From NCBI GenBank assembly GCA_013178045.1, contig JABLXP010000001.1, forward strand, positions 160,780 through 224,779: a DNA stretch of 64,000 bases, read 5' to 3'. Made by a program: the position numbers and the translations under genes. The notes under the pieces were generated by a model. That model did not search any database, had not been told where the DNA came from, and saw only the letters and a list, made by a program, of their open reading frames with translations. Within the stretch, counting starts at the first letter, position 1; each line of letters starts with the position of its first letter. Below are positions 16,854 through 26,736 of this stretch, in pieces. The DNA comes from Bacillota bacterium. Lineage in GTDB: Bacteria; Bacillota; Ch66.

Positions 16854-19484
16854 ATGACCGCGACGACGCCGATGATGCAACAGTACCAGCAGATCAAAAA
16901 ACAGTATCCTGAGGCTATTCTTTTTTTCCGGCTGGGTGACTTTTATGAGATGTTTGGCCCGGATGCTGAACTGGCTTCCCGCGAGCTGGAAATTGTGCTG
17001 ACTTCCCGCGAAGCGGGAAATAACGTGCGCATTCCCATGTGCGGCGTGCCTTACCACGCTGCGGAAGGTTATATTGCCCGCTTGATCGAGAAGGGTTACC
17101 GGGTGGCCATCTGTGAACAGGTGGAGGACCCGCGGACGGCCAAGGGCATTGTCAAACGCGAAGTGATCCGGGTAGTTACTCCAGGAACTGTTTTAAATGA
17201 GCAAGTCCTGCCGGAAAAGCAGAACAATTACCTGGTTGCCCTGGTTAAAGACGCCATGAACTGGGGGTTGGCGGTGGCGGATGTTTCCACCGGGGAATTT
17301 TTGGTTACTGAGTTTTCCAGTCAGGATGGACGAGAACGCCTGCTGGATGAACTGGCCCGACTTCAACCGGCGGAATTTTTGCTGGCGGCGGAGATTGCCG
17401 CGGATGATTGGCTCTTGCCGCAAATTAAGAAATTATTGCACAAGCCGCTGGTTGTGACGTCTTTTAATCAAGAGGAGATTAACCAGACCGTAAGTCTGGA
17501 AGTTTTGGGTGAGCAATTTGGACCGGCCGGTGTGGAAAAAGTCCTTAACCACGGCCTGTCCACGGCTCCGCTGGCTGCGGCGGCGCTTCTCCGCTATTTG
17601 CGGGAGACCCAGAAAGCAAAACTTACCCATCTCAATCAAATTGAGGTTTATTTTACGGCTAATCACCTTGTTTTGGATGGCGCCACTCTACGGAATTTAG
17701 AACTGACTCGCAACTTGCGGGATGGTTCCCGGCGCGGTACCGTTCTGGGGGTGTTGGATCACACCATTACCGCCATGGGTGGGCGCCTCCTCAAACGCTG
17801 GCTGGAGCAGCCGCTTCTGCAGGTCAAAGCGATTCAGGAACGGCTTGATGCGGTCGAGGAGTTGGTCAATAATTTCTTCCTGCGGGAAGACTTAAGAGAT
17901 TTGCTTAAGCCCGTTTATGATCTGGAGCGGTTACTGGGCCGTCTGGCTTATGGAACAGCGAATGCCCGGGATTTAATTGCCCTTAAACAGTCGCTCAGCG
18001 TCGTTCCGCGGGTGAAGCAGATTCTGCAGCCGGTCAAAACCACTCGGCTGCAGGAACTCAGAAAACGGTTAGACGCGCTGGAAGATGTCGTGCAGTTGAT
18101 CGGTGCGGCAATCGTTGATGAACCGCCGGTTTCGGTCCGGGAGGGCGGGATTATCAAGGAGGGTTACCATTCAGAAGTCGATCAACTGCGTCGGGCGTCC
18201 CGGGACGGGAAACAGTGGCTGGCTGGTCTGGAGGCCAGAGAAAGGGAAAGAACCGGCATCAAGTCGCTTAAAGTGGGCTTCAATAAGGTCTTTGGTTACT
18301 ACATTGAGGTGACAAACCCGAACCTGGGCTTAGTCCCCAGTGATTATCAGCGCAAACAGACGCTGGCTAACGCCGAGCGGTTTCTTACCCCAGAGTTGAA
18401 GGAATATGAGGCCATGATCCTGGGAGCAGAAGAACGGGTGGTTCAGTTGGAATACGACCTGTTTGTTCAGGTACGGGATCAAGTCGGTGCTCAAACTGAA
18501 CGGATCCAACAAACCGCTTATTGTCTGGCAGAACTGGATGTCCTGGCTTCTCTGGCAGAAGTGGCCGGCCGAAATCGGTATGTGAAACCCAAGGTTGATA
18601 CGGGTGACCGACTCCATATTATCCAGGGGCGTCACCCGGTTGTCGAGGAAATGTTGATGGGCGAGCGCTTTGTCCCGAATGATGCCTACCTAGATGGACA
18701 GGATAATCGCTTGCTGATTATCACCGGACCCAATATGGGAGGTAAGAGCACGTTTATGCGACAAGTGGCGCTGATCGTTTTGCTCGCCCAGGTTGGTAGT
18801 TTTGTTCCAGCCGAGTCGGCCCAGATCGGGATTGTTGACCGGATTTTTACCCGGGTTGGGGCTGCGGATGACTTGGCTACGGGCCAGAGCACCTTTATGG
18901 TAGAAATGAGCGAGACCCGGGTGATCACTACCCAGGCTACGCGGCGCAGTCTGGTGATTCTGGATGAATTGGGGCGAGGAACGGCGACGTGGGACGGTAT
19001 GGCCATTGCCCAGGCCGTGATTGAACACCTGTACCACCGGATTGGCTGTAAGTGTCTGGTCTCAACCCACTACCATGAACTGGCCGATTTGGAGAACCAT
19101 CTGCCCGGCGTAAAAAACCTGTCGGTGGCAGTCAAGGAGAAGGGGCAGGACATCATTTTCCTCCGCCGCGTGGTGCCAGGACGGGCAGACAAGAGTTACG
19201 GGATTTATGTAGCTAAATTGGCCGGCTTGCCCTCAGAAATTGTCCAGCGGGCCGCCCAACTACTGGCCGAACTGGAAAGCAAACGGGAAGTGGCGGCGAC
19301 GCAAGAGAAACCTGGTCAGCAGTTGTCGCTGGTTGACGTTTTTGCCGAAATGGGAGCGAGACTGTCCCCCGAAGAACATTATGTGTTGGAGAAGCTGCGG
19401 AGGATTGACCTGCTGAATACTACTCCCCTACAAGCTTTGAACCTGCTGTTTGAACTGCAGAATACTCTCAAAGACAAAAAATAA
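16854..19484 (+). CDS. mutS: DNA mismatch repair protein MutS
   Basis: An 876-residue full-length MutS. The mismatch-sensing F-Y-E-M-F motif is near residue 30. The C-terminal ATPase has Walker A G-P-N-M-G-G-K-S-T at about 625-633, the S-T-F-M-V-E-M segment, Walker B L-V-I-L-D-E-L-G-R-G-T, and the T-H-Y-H-E-L signature. It recognises mispaired bases and recruits MutL, encoded three genes downstream. GGGAGGGGA precedes the ATG. A hydantoinase and an HDAC-family gene lie between mutS and mutL. Confidence 0.98.
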   Translation: MTATTPMMQQYQQIKKQYPEAILFFRLGDFYEMFGPDAELASRELEIVLTSREAGNNVRIPMCGVPYHAAEGYIARLIEKGYRVAICEQVEDPRTAKGIVKREVIRVVTPGTVLNEQVLPEKQNNYLVALVKDAMNWGLAVADVSTGEFLVTEFSSQDGRERLLDELARLQPAEFLLAAEIAADDWLLPQIKKLLHKPLVVTSFNQEEINQTVSLEVLGEQFGPAGVEKVLNHGLSTAPLAAAALLRYLRETQKAKLTHLNQIEVYFTANHLVLDGATLRNLELTRNLRDGSRRGTVLGVLDHTITAMGGRLLKRWLEQPLLQVKAIQERLDAVEELVNNFFLREDLRDLLKPVYDLERLLGRLAYGTANARDLIALKQSLSVVPRVKQILQPVKTTRLQELRKRLDALEDVVQLIGAAIVDEPPVSVREGGIIKEGYHSEVDQLRRASRDGKQWLAGLEARERERTGIKSLKVGFNKVFGYYIEVTNPNLGLVPSDYQRKQTLANAERFLTPELKEYEAMILGAEERVVQLEYDLFVQVRDQVGAQTERIQQTAYCLAELDVLASLAEVAGRNRYVKPKVDTGDRLHIIQGRHPVVEEMLMGERFVPNDAYLDGQDNRLLIITGPNMGGKSTFMRQVALIVLLAQVGSFVPAESAQIGIVDRIFTRVGAADDLATGQSTFMVEMSETRVITTQATRRSLVILDELGRGTATWDGMAIAQAVIEHLYHRIGCKCLVSTHYHELADLENHLPGVKNLSVAVKEKGQDIIFLRRVVPGRADKSYGIYVAKLAGLPSEIVQRAAQLLAELESKREVAATQEKPGQQLSLVDVFAEMGARLSPEEHYVLEKLRRIDLLNTTPLQALNLLFELQNTLKDKK

Positions 19485-19522
19485 TAAAAAATTGGATTAA
19501 ATCAAAAGGACGGTGAGCCAAG

Positions 19523-21211
19523 GTGTTAATCGGGATCGATGTGGGTGGAACCTTCACTGATGCGGTCTTGATCGATCAGGGTCGGCCAGTACGTAAGGCG
19601 AAAATTCCAACTGCACCGGATCTTATACCCTGTCTGTTGGGTGCCCTGGATGAAGTAACCAGAGGAATTGAACCCCATCAGATCGAACGAGTAACTTTAA
19701 GTACTACCCTGATCACCAACCTCATTGCCGAGGAAAAAACCGACCCAGTAGTGATCCTCCTGATTCCTGGGCCAGGTGTCAACCCAGCAAGTTACCACCT
19801 GCCAGGGAAAGCGTATGTACTCAAGGGAGCGATCGACTACCGGGGACGTGAGACAGCCCCGCTGGATTATGATGAATTAAAGCGGGTGACAGCGGAAATC
19901 GCTCAGAGTGGACCGCGTAAGGTTGCCATAGTGGGGAAGTTTTCTCCGCGCAACCATACGCACGAGGACCAAATCGCCGACTATATTAAACAACACTACC
20001 CGACGTGGAAAGTAGAACTGGGGTACCGGGCGGCCGGTCAGTTAAATTTCCCGCGGCGCATCGTTAATACGGTATTAACCGTCGCGACCAGGCCAGCCTA
20101 CCAACGCTTTGCAGAGCAGGTGATGACGGCGCTTAAAGAACGGGGTATCACCGCTCCAGTATACATTCTCAAGGCGGATGGCGGGACCCTGCCCATTGCC
20201 CGGGCGGTGGATCAGCCCGTAGAGACTATTTTCTCCGGCCCAGCCGCGAGCACGATGGGCGTCCTGGCACTTACCTCGCCTAAACAGACCTCGGTGGTGG
20301 TGGACATCGGGGGAACCACGACTGATCTAGCCTTAATTCTTGCCGGGGAGCCTCTCCTGTCTTCGAAGGGAGCCCGGGTCAAGAACTGGCTAACCCAGGT
20401 GCGCGCGTTTGCGGTTAAATCGGTCCCCCTGGGCGGTGACAGTCTGGTGCAGTACCGGGATCATCAACTTCTGGTTGGTCCGCACCGAGTTGGCGTGGCT
20501 AGTTGTCTGGGCGGACCAGCCCCAACGCCGACGGATGCGCTGCGGGTGTTGGGGTTAACCGACATTGGCAATCTTGAGGCGGCCAGATTAAGCCTGGAAA
20601 GAATTGCTAGGCAATTGGGTTTGTCTGTTGAAGCCACCGCTCAGGAGATCGTCCAGCGGGTGACTAAGCAGTTGGTTGAAGAGATCAATCAGATGTTTCT
20701 TGCCTGGGAACAAGAACCGGCCTACCGGGTCTGGGAACTGATGCAAAAGGAAAAGGTCAGACCAGAAAACGTGGTTGGGGTTGGCGGGTCATCTCCCAGT
20801 CTGATCCCCTTGGTGGCTGAACAGCTAAACTGTCGAGGAATTATTCCCCCGCATGCTGAGGTCGCCAACGCGATCGGGGCAGCAGTGGCCCGGCCAACCC
20901 TCTCGATCAGTCTGCGGGTAGACACCGAAAGAGAGCGTTACAGTGTGGCCGAAACGGGACAGGAAGAGAAATTGCCCAACGCCAAACGGTTCTTTATCGA
21001 AGAGGCCAATGAATTGGGCAGGCAGCTATTGAGAGAACGTGCCGCAGCGCTGGGGATTACGGAATATGCTGACGAGATGGAGATTATCCATAGTGAAGTC
21101 TTTAATATGGTCAGGGGCTGGCACACCGTGGGGCGCTTATTTGACGTCACCGTGCAAATCGCTCCTGGCTTAATCGCGAACTGGCAGGCAGGGGGTGTTG
21201 AGGGTGTCTAA
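19523..21211 (+). CDS. Hydantoinase/oxoprolinase family protein (HyuA-like)
   Basis: The 562-residue protein has the ASKHA nucleotide-binding fold of hydantoinase A/5-oxoprolinase: N-terminal G-I-D-V-G-G-T-F-T-D (phosphate 1), V-V-D-I-G-G-T-T-T-D near residue 255 (second phosphate loop) and G-V-G-G-S-S-P-S (adenosine motif). Members usually open cyclic imides or ketones with ATP. The HyuB partner normally encoded next door is missing. It sits in the mutS-mutL block, overlapping the HDAC-family gene by 8 bases, which implies coupled translation and a shared process. The substrate is unknown. Confidence 0.85.
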   Translation: MLIGIDVGGTFTDAVLIDQGRPVRKAKIPTAPDLIPCLLGALDEVTRGIEPHQIERVTLSTTLITNLIAEEKTDPVVILLIPGPGVNPASYHLPGKAYVLKGAIDYRGRETAPLDYDELKRVTAEIAQSGPRKVAIVGKFSPRNHTHEDQIADYIKQHYPTWKVELGYRAAGQLNFPRRIVNTVLTVATRPAYQRFAEQVMTALKERGITAPVYILKADGGTLPIARAVDQPVETIFSGPAASTMGVLALTSPKQTSVVVDIGGTTTDLALILAGEPLLSSKGARVKNWLTQVRAFAVKSVPLGGDSLVQYRDHQLLVGPHRVGVASCLGGPAPTPTDALRVLGLTDIGNLEAARLSLERIARQLGLSVEATAQEIVQRVTKQLVEEINQMFLAWEQEPAYRVWELMQKEKVRPENVVGVGGSSPSLIPLVAEQLNCRGIIPPHAEVANAIGAAVARPTLSISLRVDTERERYSVAETGQEEKLPNAKRFFIEEANELGRQLLRERAAALGITEYADEMEIIHSEVFNMVRGWHTVGRLFDVTVQIAPGLIANWQAGGVEGV

Positions 21212-22586
21212 ACGCAAAATGGGACTGGTCTTTTTCCCAGCCTTCGACTGGGCGATTTCTCCGACCCATCCGGAACGGGAAGAGCGGTTGCTATACACTA
21301 AAGACCAGATCTTTGAGGAAGGGCTGCTGGACCTACCCGAGATTGTCGAGTACAAGGCAGGTGTGGCTACCCTCAAGGATATTGCCCGGGTGCACTTCTG
21401 TGTCCCGGACGTGAAGTCCCAGATTACGGATGCTCACCTGATTGCGGTGGGGGGGTGCCTAGTCCTGGCGGATGCTTTGCTGAAGGGAGAGATTACCAAA
21501 GCCTTTGCCTTAGTGCGGCCACCGGGACATCACGCCATGCGGGTGGTGCACGGGAACCGAGGCTTTTGCAATATCAACAACGAAGCGATCATGATTGAGT
21601 ATTTGCGCAAAAAGTATGGTCTGCGCAAGATTGCCGTGGTTGATACCGATGTCCACCACGGTGATGGAACACAGGAGATCTTCTACCATGACCCGGATGT
21701 CCTATTCATTTCTTTCCACCAGGACGGGCGCACTTTATATCCCGGCTCAGGCTTCACTCATGAACTGGGGGGACCGGGAGCATTTGCCAGAACCCTTAAT
21801 GTACCGCTGTTGCCGGGGACAACTGATGAAGGGATTCATTACGTTCTGGACAATTTGATCCTGCCGATTTTAAAGGAATGGCAACCGGAACTGGTGATCA
21901 ATTCGGCCGGTCAGGACAACCATTACACCGACCCTCTGGCCAATATGCGTTTTTCGGCGCAGGGCTATGCCCGACTGAATGAGAAAATATCGCCAGATAT
22001 CGCGGTCCTCGAAGGCGGGTATGCGATCGAGACGGCCCTGCCCTACGTCAATGTGGGGATTATTCTGGCCATGGCGGGGCTGGATTACTCCCACGTAAAA
22101 GAGCCTGACTATTACCCGGGTAAATTCAAGGAATCAGCGGAGTGCGTCCAGTATACCCGCAATCTGGTCCGACAACTCCGGGAGGTCTGGGAACGCCAGG
22201 AAGAACTGGCGGCCAAGCATAGAGCCGAGGAGGGCAAATTCCGCCTGCGGGGTGAACCTGGTAATGTGTACCAGAAATACAAGCATATCTATTATGATAC
22301 CGACCAGATCGAAGAAGAGCAACACGAAACCGTACACCTGTGCCCGGTCTGCCCGGGATATTTGACTATTTCCTCGACCGCCAACCGCGGTTGGAGCGGA
22401 CGGGCCAGCGCGTTTGCGGTTTCTATTCCTCTTTATGCCTGTCCCAAATGTCAGGAAGAAGGCCGGCGGGCTTACGCCAAGGCTCTGGACAGCAAGCGCA
22501 ACCATGATTTCATTTACCTGCAAGATAAGCCCCTTGATGAGTACCGGCGTTTCGACTGTGCACGTAAGCAAGAGAGTAGTTTATAA
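21204..22586 (+). CDS. Histone-deacetylase family amidohydrolase with C-terminal zinc ribbon
   Basis: A 460-residue HDAC/acetylpolyamine amidohydrolase family protein. The catalytic H109-H110 is in P-P-G-H-H-A-M. The zinc ligands are in D-T-D-V-H-H-G-D-G-T and in S-A-G-Q-D-N-H-Y-T-D, and L-E-G-G-Y follows. After about residue 350 there is an extension with C380/C383 (C-P-V-C) and C413/C416 (C-P-K-C), which looks like a treble-clef or zinc ribbon. The GTG at 21204 has AGGGGG 8 bases upstream; a GTG at 21195 is within that site. The substrate could be an acetylated polyamine or protein. Confidence 0.85.
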   Translation: MSKRKMGLVFFPAFDWAISPTHPEREERLLYTKDQIFEEGLLDLPEIVEYKAGVATLKDIARVHFCVPDVKSQITDAHLIAVGGCLVLADALLKGEITKAFALVRPPGHHAMRVVHGNRGFCNINNEAIMIEYLRKKYGLRKIAVVDTDVHHGDGTQEIFYHDPDVLFISFHQDGRTLYPGSGFTHELGGPGAFARTLNVPLLPGTTDEGIHYVLDNLILPILKEWQPELVINSAGQDNHYTDPLANMRFSAQGYARLNEKISPDIAVLEGGYAIETALPYVNVGIILAMAGLDYSHVKEPDYYPGKFKESAECVQYTRNLVRQLREVWERQEELAAKHRAEEGKFRLRGEPGNVYQKYKHIYYDTDQIEEEQHETVHLCPVCPGYLTISSTANRGWSGRASAFAVSIPLYACPKCQEEGRRAYAKALDSKRNHDFIYLQDKPLDEYRRFDCARKQESSL

Positions 22587-22604
22587 ATAACAGAAGGTGA
22601 CACC

Positions 22605-24485
22605 GTGGGCAATCGCGTCGTAATCCTGGATGAAATGACCGTAAACCAGATCGCTGCTGGAGAAGTTGTCGAAAGACCAGCGTCGGTAGTCAAGGAACTG
22701 GTCGAGAACTCAATAGACGCAGGCAGTACCGTGATCCAAATCGAATTAGAAGAAGCTGGCCTGAAGCAGATTCGGGTAACCGATAATGGAAGTGGAATGT
22801 CTGCTGAGGACGCGCAACTAGCCCTGGCCCGCCATGCTACCAGCAAAATTCGCGCCGCCGCCGATCTGCTCCAGGTGGGGACCCTGGGGTTTCGCGGTGA
22901 AGCGCTGCCGAGCATTGCCGCTGTTTCCCGGCTGGAGTTAACCACGCGGACGCCAGAGATGGCAACCGCCGTGCGCCTTATTGTAGAAGGCGGGACCATT
23001 TGTCGGATTGATGAGGAGGGGAGTGCAGTCGGGACCCAGGTGGTTGTCTCCGACCTGTTTTACAACACCCCAGCCAGGCGGAAATTCCTTAAGAGTGCCT
23101 CCACAGAACTGGGGTATATCATTGACCTGGTCGAACGCTTAATGCTGGGACACCCGGCAATCGCTTTCCAAATTAAACACCAGGGACGTGTAATCTTGCA
23201 GTCCAGAGGAAATAATAATCTATTAGAGGTAATTAGTGGTATCTACGGTCGGGAGACGGCCCGTGCCATGATGCCAGTGCAGTTGCGCCAAGAAAATCTG
23301 ACCATCGAAGGATTTGTTTCCCAGCCCAGTCTGACCAGAAGCTCCAGACGCTGGCAGACGATCTTTGTTAACGGCCGGTGCATCAACAGCCGATTGATTA
23401 GCGAAGCGATTAGTGAGGCCTATCAGACCAGATTGCCGGTCGGCCGGTATCCACTGGTGGTCCTCAGGCTTAATATTCCACCTAACCAGGTAGACGTTAA
23501 TGTGCATCCGACGAAAATGGAAGTCAGATTCCAGCATGAGAGCCAAATTCAGCAGTTGGTGGTGGAAGGGGTGAGCCAGGCCCTGCAAGCTCACCAATCG
23601 GCGGCCGATTTTTGGGCGAACTATTCTACGGAGACGCATTTACCAACCGAGGAAGCAAAACAAACAAGTTTAAACACTAAAAATAGGGATGTTAGAACGG
23701 CGCCGGTCGTAGAATTATTTAGCCATGCTCGACAACAATTAATAACCGACGAAATTATTCCCGCTCGAGAAGACGGACAAATAACCGGGATAACTTCTGC
23801 TTTTCGTATTAAGGATTCCAGTCCCTGGCAGGTAGCTGAACCGACTGTGACCAGCATCAACGTGCCAGAAGCCGATGCGCGGGAGCCTAAACCTGATGCA
23901 CCAACCCGATTCTGTGAACTTATTCCATTGGGCCAGCTTAAAGCAACCTATATCATTGCTATCGACTCAACGGGACTGTACATTATCGACCAACATGCCG
24001 CTCATGAGCGAGTGCGCTACGAGCAACTGCAAACTGTAGCCCAAGGAGCGCCGAGCTCTTCCCAAGGCTTACTGTTTCCGGTTACCCTGGAACTGGCTGG
24101 CGAAGACCGGGAGGTGCTCTTGAGACATATCATACGCTTACGGGACCTGGGGTTTATCGTGGAACATTTTGGGGGAAACACCTTTCTTTTGCGGGAGGTT
24201 CCAATGTTTCTGGAGGGAGATGCCAGAAGCTACTTTCTGGACCTGCTTGAACTTTTACGGGAAGCACAGTGGAAGGTTGAGAGACAGCGGTTATGGGATG
24301 AAGCCTTGAAGCTGGCCGCGTGTAAGAGCGCGATTAAAGCAGGGGACTTAATGACGCGGCCGGAAATGGAACGCCTGCTCGAGGAACTTGACCGGGTGAA
24401 CCAGCCTTATACCTGTCCCCATGGTCGGCCGACGGTGTTTCGGCTCTCACTGGGAGAATTGGAAAAAAGATTTCTACGGGCGTGA
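22605..24485 (+). CDS. mutL: DNA mismatch repair protein MutL with endonuclease domain
   Basis: The 626-residue protein has the GHKL ATPase: E-N-S-I-D-A-G, D-N-G-S-G-M, and G-F-R-G-E-A-L-P-S-I. A poorly conserved linker spans about residues 340-430. The C-terminal domain carries the endonuclease metal motif D-Q-H-A-A-H-E-R-V-R-Y-E, plus A-C-K and C-P-H-G-R-P, so this MutL should nick DNA itself, as in bacteria without MutH. GTG start. Confidence 0.97.
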   Translation: MGNRVVILDEMTVNQIAAGEVVERPASVVKELVENSIDAGSTVIQIELEEAGLKQIRVTDNGSGMSAEDAQLALARHATSKIRAAADLLQVGTLGFRGEALPSIAAVSRLELTTRTPEMATAVRLIVEGGTICRIDEEGSAVGTQVVVSDLFYNTPARRKFLKSASTELGYIIDLVERLMLGHPAIAFQIKHQGRVILQSRGNNNLLEVISGIYGRETARAMMPVQLRQENLTIEGFVSQPSLTRSSRRWQTIFVNGRCINSRLISEAISEAYQTRLPVGRYPLVVLRLNIPPNQVDVNVHPTKMEVRFQHESQIQQLVVEGVSQALQAHQSAADFWANYSTETHLPTEEAKQTSLNTKNRDVRTAPVVELFSHARQQLITDEIIPAREDGQITGITSAFRIKDSSPWQVAEPTVTSINVPEADAREPKPDAPTRFCELIPLGQLKATYIIAIDSTGLYIIDQHAAHERVRYEQLQTVAQGAPSSSQGLLFPVTLELAGEDREVLLRHIIRLRDLGFIVEHFGGNTFLLREVPMFLEGDARSYFLDLLELLREAQWKVERQRLWDEALKLAACKSAIKAGDLMTRPEMERLLEELDRVNQPYTCPHGRPTVFRLSLGELEKRFLRA

Positions 24486-24496
24486 GGGATTAGTCA

Positions 24497-25294
24497 ATGA
24501 CCTTTGGAGTTGAAGCGTCCCGGCTGATCGTCACAACAACCCAACCCCGTGAAGAGCAGATCAAACTTGCCCAAGAACTGGCTGCCCGGGTGGGAGGACA
24601 ATATGTGTCCCGGGGAAATCGATCTGTTAAACAATTAAAAGCACAAGGATATAGCATCGTTGTCGTTGAAGCAAGCCAAATCACCTGGTATCCACCTGGC
24701 GAAGGACGAGTCTTTTTTCATCCGAGTATGGCTAAACTGAGGATCAAAGAGTGCCGAACCAAAGGACGGGATCAAATGGTCGAAGCGCTGGGGTTAAGAC
24801 CAGGCGCCGAAGTGCTTGACTGTACGCTTGGTCTGGGGGCGGACGCGATTGTGGCCAGTTTTGTGGTCGGCCATACGGGCCGGGTGGTGGGAATAGAAGC
24901 GAGCCCGGTCCTGGCCGAACTGGTCAGATGGGGATTATCATGTTATGTCGAGCCCAACCCGGAACTGACCGCGGCCATGCGCCGAATAGAAGTGGTTACT
25001 GCCGACCATCTGGACTACTTACGGAGTTTGCCCGATCAGAGCTTTGATGTCGTTTATTTCGACCCCATGTTTCGGCGGCCGATCCTGGCTTCCTCCGCTC
25101 TTAAACCAGTGCGGAGGTGGGTAAACAGTGACCCTCTGAGGCTGGAAGCGGTGCAGGAGGCGCAGCGAGTGTCTAGAGCACGGGTGGTAATGAAAGAACA
25201 CCGCGGCAGTTCAGAGTTTACCCGGTTGGGATTTACTGAGGTCCGTGGCGGTAAGTACAGCCGAGTAGCGTATGGAATCTGGGAAAAGACTTAA
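24497..25294 (+). CDS. Class I SAM-dependent methyltransferase (RsmJ-like)
   Basis: A 265-residue protein. The central motif I is V-L-D-C-T-L-G-L-G-A-D, followed by V-G-I-E-A-S and the catalytic-type motif Y-F-D-P-M-F. The D-P-M-F signature resembles the 16S rRNA methyltransferase RsmJ, but the N-terminal 85 residues are different and may bind the substrate. It lies 11 bases after mutL and 21 before miaA, apparently in the same operon. The target is unproven; RNA is the best guess. Confidence 0.75.
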   Translation: MTFGVEASRLIVTTTQPREEQIKLAQELAARVGGQYVSRGNRSVKQLKAQGYSIVVVEASQITWYPPGEGRVFFHPSMAKLRIKECRTKGRDQMVEALGLRPGAEVLDCTLGLGADAIVASFVVGHTGRVVGIEASPVLAELVRWGLSCYVEPNPELTAAMRRIEVVTADHLDYLRSLPDQSFDVVYFDPMFRRPILASSALKPVRRWVNSDPLRLEAVQEAQRVSRARVVMKEHRGSSEFTRLGFTEVRGGKYSRVAYGIWEKT

Positions 25295-25315
25295 GAAGGG
25301 GCCGAAAGAAACGAG

Positions 25316-26269
25316 ATGAAACAGGAAGCGCTGGCGGTCATCGTGGGACCAACCGCCGTAGGTAAAAGTGCGGTCGCGGTGGAAGTGGCCGAGCGAGTTA
25401 ATGGTGAAATTATCTCCAGCGACTCCATGCAGGTATACCGGGGAATGGATATTGGGACGGCTAAGATTAAGCCGGTTGAGATGCGGGGAATCCCCCACCA
25501 CCTGCTGGATATCCGTGATCCCGACGAAGAGTTCAGTGTCGCCGATTTTCAAACTCTTGTTCGACGTCTGATTTCGGAAATCAATGCTCGCGGACGATTG
25601 CCAATCTTGGTTGGCGGTACGGGGTTGTATGTCCGTTCGGTTATTGACCAGTATGAGTTTGGTCCATCTACTCCCGAACCAGCAATACGCCAACGCCTGC
25701 GTGCCCTGGCGGAAAAGGAGGGTCCGTTGACACTGCACCGTCAGCTGGCCAAAGTTGATCCGCTGGCGGCGCAGAAAATCCATCCGCACGACTTGCGGCG
25801 AACGATCCGGGCCCTGGAAGTATTTGAGCTAACGGGTCAATCGATATCGGCTACCCAGTATGCGGCTGGCCGCTGGGAATCACTGTATGAGCTGGCTATG
25901 GTCGGTCTAATTATGGACCGAACCAAACTATACCAGCGCATTAATGAGCGCGTTGAGACGATGCTGGCTGAGGGACTGGTTGATGAGGTCCGTCGCCTAT
26001 TAGATCAAGGGTACACGGCTGAACATAAAGCCCTGCAGGGGCTGGGGTATAAAGAGATTATTGGTTATCTAAATGGTAACTACGACCTCGTTACCGCGGT
26101 AGAATTGATTAAACGCAACACGCGACGTTTTGCTAAACGTCAATTGACCTGGTTTCGGCGCGACCCACGAATTGTCTGGTTTGATGTTGAAAGTTTTGCT
26201 TCTTTGCAAGATCTGGCTGATGAAATTACGGCGATGATTTGCAGGACTATTAGAATATCTGTAGAATAG
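25316..26269 (+). CDS. miaA: tRNA dimethylallyltransferase
   Basis: The 317-residue protein has the P-loop G-P-T-A-V-G-K-S at about residues 12-19, D-S-M-Q-V-Y-R-G-M-D, G-G-T-G-L-Y-V-R-S and the C-terminal Q-L-T-W-F-R-R-D, all typical of MiaA. It transfers a dimethylallyl group to A37 of tRNAs reading UNN codons, making the substrate of MiaB. As in many bacteria, hfq follows directly. Confidence 0.97.
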   Translation: MKQEALAVIVGPTAVGKSAVAVEVAERVNGEIISSDSMQVYRGMDIGTAKIKPVEMRGIPHHLLDIRDPDEEFSVADFQTLVRRLISEINARGRLPILVGGTGLYVRSVIDQYEFGPSTPEPAIRQRLRALAEKEGPLTLHRQLAKVDPLAAQKIHPHDLRRTIRALEVFELTGQSISATQYAAGRWESLYELAMVGLIMDRTKLYQRINERVETMLAEGLVDEVRRLLDQGYTAEHKALQGLGYKEIIGYLNGNYDLVTAVELIKRNTRRFAKRQLTWFRRDPRIVWFDVESFASLQDLADEITAMICRTIRISVE

Positions 26270-26325
26270 GATTATAATTGGTATTGAGGGAATAAGAAAT
26301 ATAATGAAACATTGGAGGGAAAACA

Positions 26326-26568
26326 ATGACTAAAACACAAATAAACCTGCAGGACTATATTCTCAATCAGGTGCGTAAAGACAACATACCGGTGACTGTC
26401 TATTTGGTGAATGGGTTTCAATTAAAAGGAATGATTAAAGGATTTGATAATTTTACGGTGGTACTTGAGTTTGAAGGCAAGCAGCAGATGGTTTATAAGC
26501 ACGCTATTTCGACCGTTACCCCAATGCGGGCCATTAACCTCAATGCCATTAACGCCGAAATCAAATAA
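26326..26568 (+). CDS. hfq: RNA chaperone Hfq
   Basis: The 80-residue protein has the Sm1 motif [23 protein letters not shown], and the Sm2 motif Y-K-H-A-I-S-T-V. It forms a hexameric ring that binds small RNAs and A-rich or U-rich tails. The C-terminal tail is short, as usual in Firmicutes. GGAGGG precedes the ATG; a TATAAT at 26273-26278 may give it a promoter besides the one of the miaA block. A terminator follows. Confidence 0.98.
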   Translation: MTKTQINLQDYILNQVRKDNIPVTVYLVNGFQLKGMIKGFDNFTVVLEFEGKQQMVYKHAISTVTPMRAINLNAINAEIK

Positions 26569-26599
26569 CGACATACCATTCAAAAACTTGGTAAATGAG

Positions 26600-26630
26600 A
26601 ACTCTCCTGATCATATTTGGGAGAGTTTTT
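26600..26630 (+). terminator. Intrinsic terminator of hfq
   Basis: Stem AACTCTCC (26600-26607) / GGAGAGTT (26620-26627) followed by TTTTT. Confidence 0.85.
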
Positions 26631-26736
26631 AGTTTCACTTTTACTTTTCACCAATCCAAGATGATTTTGCATATTATAAATAGAGCTACTGTAGTGACTA
26701 AAAAAGGGTGAGAACAAGCAAAAGGTGGTGAAAGTT

